From Tychonema litorale BBK16 (GTDB taxonomy: Bacteria > Cyanobacteriota > Cyanobacteriia > Cyanobacteriales > Microcoleaceae): a stretch of 64,000 nucleotides of DNA. The stretch lies in contig NZ_JAKJHX010000001.1 in assembly GCF_021648855.1 (NCBI RefSeq), positions 41,151 through 105,150 on the forward strand, read 5' to 3'. This document shows positions 61,839 to 64,000 of the stretch, one piece after another. Under the pieces are notes generated by a model that saw nothing but the letters and a program-made list of their open reading frames with translations, was not told where the DNA came from and searched no databases. Positions within the stretch are counted from its first letter, which is position 1; each line of letters begins with the position of its first letter. Both the position numbers and the translations under genes were made by a program.

Positions 61839-61890
61839 TGGATTTTAGATTTTAGATTTTAGATTTTAGATTCTAGATCCTAGATTTTAG
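61839..61890. repeat. Heptamer repeat GATTTTA
   Basis: Six or so units of gattttagattttagatttt, then tctagatcctag, lie between the divergent J-domain gene and polA, where both promoters must also lie. It is the same element as at 3491, 37085 and 45430. Confidence 0.85.
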
Positions 61891-61922
61891 ATGAGAACTG
61901 AGTACAATCAAAAAATAGTTTC

Positions 61923-64000
61923 ATGCCATTGGTAACTGCATCTGTGTCGGAAAATCAAACACCCACCATCATCTTAGTTGACGGTCACTCCTTGGCCTTT
62001 CGTTCCTACTTTGCTTTTGCCAAAAGTCGGGATGGAGGTTTGCGAACCAGTACCGGAATTCCCACCAGCGTCTGTTTCGGCTTTTTGAAGTCGCTGCTGG
62101 AAGTGATGGCGGCCCAAGAACCAGAATACATGGCGATCGCCTTTGATCTCGCGACACCGACATTTCGCCACGAAGCTGACGACACCTACAAAGCCGGCCG
62201 CCCTGAAACTCCAGCAGATTTTATCCCCGATCTGAAAAACCTGCAAGAACTCCTCGGCTATTTCAATTTACCCGCAATTACGGCTCCAGGCTACGAGGCG
62301 GACGATATTTTGGGAACTTTGGCGAAAAAGGCTAGCGAGGCGGGTTATCGGGTCAAAATCCTGAGTGGCGATCGCGATTTGTTTCAATTGGTAGACACTG
62401 AAAAACAGATTAGTGTTTTATATTTGAGTACGGATGAATTAAGGCGATCGGGTAAAGGTAAATCCCAAGAATTCGGGCCGGAAGCAGTTAAGGAAAAACT
62501 TGGCATTTTGCCGGAACAAGTAATAGATTACAAAGCTCTTTGTGGTGACAAATCCGATAACATTCCCGGAGTCAAAGGCATTGGCGACAAAACTGCGATT
62601 CAATTGTTGGATGCTTACCAATCTCTCGACGGAATTTATGCTGCGATAGATGAATTGAAAGGGGCAACTAAGAAAAAGTTAGAAGAGGGGAAAGAAGCAG
62701 CCTATCATTCTCAGCGCATGGCGACAATTGTCCTAGATGTTCCCTTGGAAATTAATTTAGAAGATTGCCAGTTGAAAGGTTTTGATGAATCATCTTTGAT
62801 TCCGATGCTGGAAAAATTAGAGTTTAAAAATATTTTAAATAAAGTTAAACAAATTCAACAGCGTTTTGGCGGCGTAGAAGAGAAGGAAAAAACACAAGAA
62901 GAATCCTCGTTCCCAGGCTCTGCCTTGGAACGCATATCTAGAGGATCTGCCTCGTCGGAAAACCCCCTAGAACAGACACTGGAGGGTGTAGAAAAGCCAT
63001 TGGAACAGGGCGGGGAAGATGCCCAACCCCTACTCCCCACAATAGATAAGTCACCTCCAACTTCTGAAATTTCAGAAGAAAATGCCTTATGGTTTTGGAC
63101 TTATCCTGATACCCTAGCCGCCCAACAAGCAAACAAATTACCAATCAAACCCCGAATAATTCAAACCATTGAACAACTAAATGAATTAGTCGAACTGCTG
63201 CAAACCTGTACCGATAAAACTACACCCGTGGCATGGGATACTGAAACTACCGCCCTCGAACCACGAGATGCCGAATTAGTTGGAATTGGCTGCTGTTGGG
63301 GAATCGGCGAAACAGATTTGGCCTATATTGCGATCGCACATAAAACGGGCAAAAACTTAGACAAAGCTATAGTTATCAATGCTTTGCGTCCAATTTTAGA
63401 AAGTGAAAAATATCCCAAGGCGCTGCAAAATGCGAAATTTGACCGATCGATCCTGCGCTGTCAAGGAATCAAACTAACAGGAGTCGTCTTTGACACAATG
63501 TTAGCCAGCTATGTACTCAATCCCGAAACCAGTCATAGCCTCAGTTCATTGTCAAGTAAATACCTAGGAATTGTCGCCAAAAGTTACAAAGAATTAGTCA
63601 CAAAAGGCAAAACAATTGCTGACAGCAGCATTGGAGAAGTAGCTGACTACTGCGGCATGGATGTCTACACTACATTTCAATTGGTAAATAAACTCACAGC
63701 GGAACTGGATGCAGCCGATGAAAATGCGCCATCTAAAAAATCTCTGCACGAGTTGCTGCTAGCAGTAGAACAACCTTTAGAACCAATTTTAGCAGAAATG
63801 GAACATTGCGGAGTTCGGATTGATTCAGCTTATCTGCAAGAACTATCTCAACAGCTAGAAAAAACATTAGCCGAACTCGAAGCAAATACCTATAAAGCAG
63901 CAGGAAGAGAATTCAATTTAGGTTCGCCCAAGCAACTCAGCGAAATCTTATTAGAAAAAATCCCCGATGAGTTCAAGAAGAAGTCTCGGAAAACCAAAAC
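61923..64000 (+). CDS. polA: DNA polymerase I (5' part, cut by the window end)
   Basis: 692 codons are present and the polymerase domain lies beyond the window. The start ATG at 61923 opens MPLVTASVSENQTPTIILVD. The 5'-nuclease domain is at about 15-305: DGHSLAFRSYF, YEADDILGTLAKKA, LSGDRDLFQLV, KGIGDKTAIQLLDAYQSLDG. Residues about 323-385 are a low-complexity linker that includes a palindromic repeat. The 3'-5' exonuclease domain is then intact, with WDTETTALEPRDAE and the later acidic positions (KFDRS...; YCGMDVYTTFQL). The vestibule region EMEHCGVRIDSAYLQ leads into the missing part. Confidence 0.96.
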   Translation, partial: MPLVTASVSENQTPTIILVDGHSLAFRSYFAFAKSRDGGLRTSTGIPTSVCFGFLKSLLEVMAAQEPEYMAIAFDLATPTFRHEADDTYKAGRPETPADFIPDLKNLQELLGYFNLPAITAPGYEADDILGTLAKKASEAGYRVKILSGDRDLFQLVDTEKQISVLYLSTDELRRSGKGKSQEFGPEAVKEKLGILPEQVIDYKALCGDKSDNIPGVKGIGDKTAIQLLDAYQSLDGIYAAIDELKGATKKKLEEGKEAAYHSQRMATIVLDVPLEINLEDCQLKGFDESSLIPMLEKLEFKNILNKVKQIQQRFGGVEEKEKTQEESSFPGSALERISRGSASSENPLEQTLEGVEKPLEQGGEDAQPLLPTIDKSPPTSEISEENALWFWTYPDTLAAQQANKLPIKPRIIQTIEQLNELVELLQTCTDKTTPVAWDTETTALEPRDAELVGIGCCWGIGETDLAYIAIAHKTGKNLDKAIVINALRPILESEKYPKALQNAKFDRSILRCQGIKLTGVVFDTMLASYVLNPETSHSLSSLSSKYLGIVAKSYKELVTKGKTIADSSIGEVADYCGMDVYTTFQLVNKLTAELDAADENAPSKKSLHELLLAVEQPLEPILAEMEHCGVRIDSAYLQELSQQLEKTLAELEANTYKAAGREFNLGSPKQLSEILLEKIPDEFKKKSRKTK
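62908..62932. repeat. CGTTCCCAGG palindrome inside polA
   Basis: cgttcccaggctctgccttg and onward to ggaacg is the same palindrome family as the hairpin after dxs (14943, CGTTACCAGG). Here it is translated in frame as SFPGSALER, within the linker between the 5'-nuclease and the 3'-5' exonuclease domains. Further in-frame low-complexity sequence follows to about 63060. Confidence 0.75.

Overview
The window comes from a filamentous, apparently non-heterocystous cyanobacterium of the Microcoleus/Oscillatoria/Phormidium kind. This is inferred from three things. The HIP1 octamer GCGATCGC and its core CGATCG are everywhere. Photosynthesis genes are present (psbV, psbV2, petJ and a psb35-like gene). 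The intergenic DNA is loaded with cyanobacterial heptanucleotide tandem repeats (GGGAATT/CCCAATT type) and short palindromes. The genus cannot be fixed from the sequence alone.

Layout. 0.3-5 kb: prepilin peptidase, accD, and the electron-transfer trio psbV-psbV2-petJ. 5-12.8 kb: a CHAD protein, an exostosin-like glycosyltransferase, the first copy of a small gene family with a decayed partner, a DUF255 thioredoxin-fold protein, two tandem XRE regulators and a DUF6888/DUF6887-like overlapping pair. 13-17.4 kb: dxs, two more copies of the small family (one with an intact aspartyl-protease-like partner) and a geranylgeranyl-reductase-like flavoprotein. 17.5-27 kb, minus strand: a polysaccharide assembly and export cluster with three family 2 glycosyltransferases, a Wzm-like permease, a Wzt-like ATPase fused to a sulfotransferase-like domain, and a sulfotransferase fused to a NodB-type deacetylase domain. 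27-34.4 kb: an MBL-fold protein, a CapA-like protein, an aldose-1-epimerase-like protein, tRNA-Lys(UUU) and fbaA. 34.4-39.7 kb: a decayed HNH locus, then a periplasmic adaptor with two MacB-type permeases and no ATPase. 40-49.4 kb: an RTX-haloperoxidase, a PlsY/ATP-grasp/phosphohistidine fusion, psb35, a DICT-domain protein, a pentapeptide protein, a DUF2993 protein and a Uma2 protein. 49.4-54.7 kb, minus strand: a TetR-devB-acetyltransferase-DUF2834-devC-devA export operon. 55-64 kb: GNAT, DUF2237, a histidine kinase/response regulator pair, a J-domain membrane protein and the 5' two thirds of polA.

Most notable points. (1) The 17.5-27 kb cluster carries an unnamed domain of about 65-75 residues that recurs five times in four proteins, at N-terminal, internal and C-terminal positions, next to the two fusion enzymes. 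I read it as a sulfated exopolysaccharide system with its own docking or carbohydrate-binding module. (2) Both periplasmic adaptors carry matched internal repeat arrays on the two sides of their hairpin tip: 5x18 residues against 5x18 in the DevB-like protein, and 26-residue units on both arms of the other. (3) Palindromic interspersed repeats have entered coding sequences in frame in polA, the DUF255 gene and the PlsY fusion. (4) A small overlapping gene pair occurs in three states of decay.
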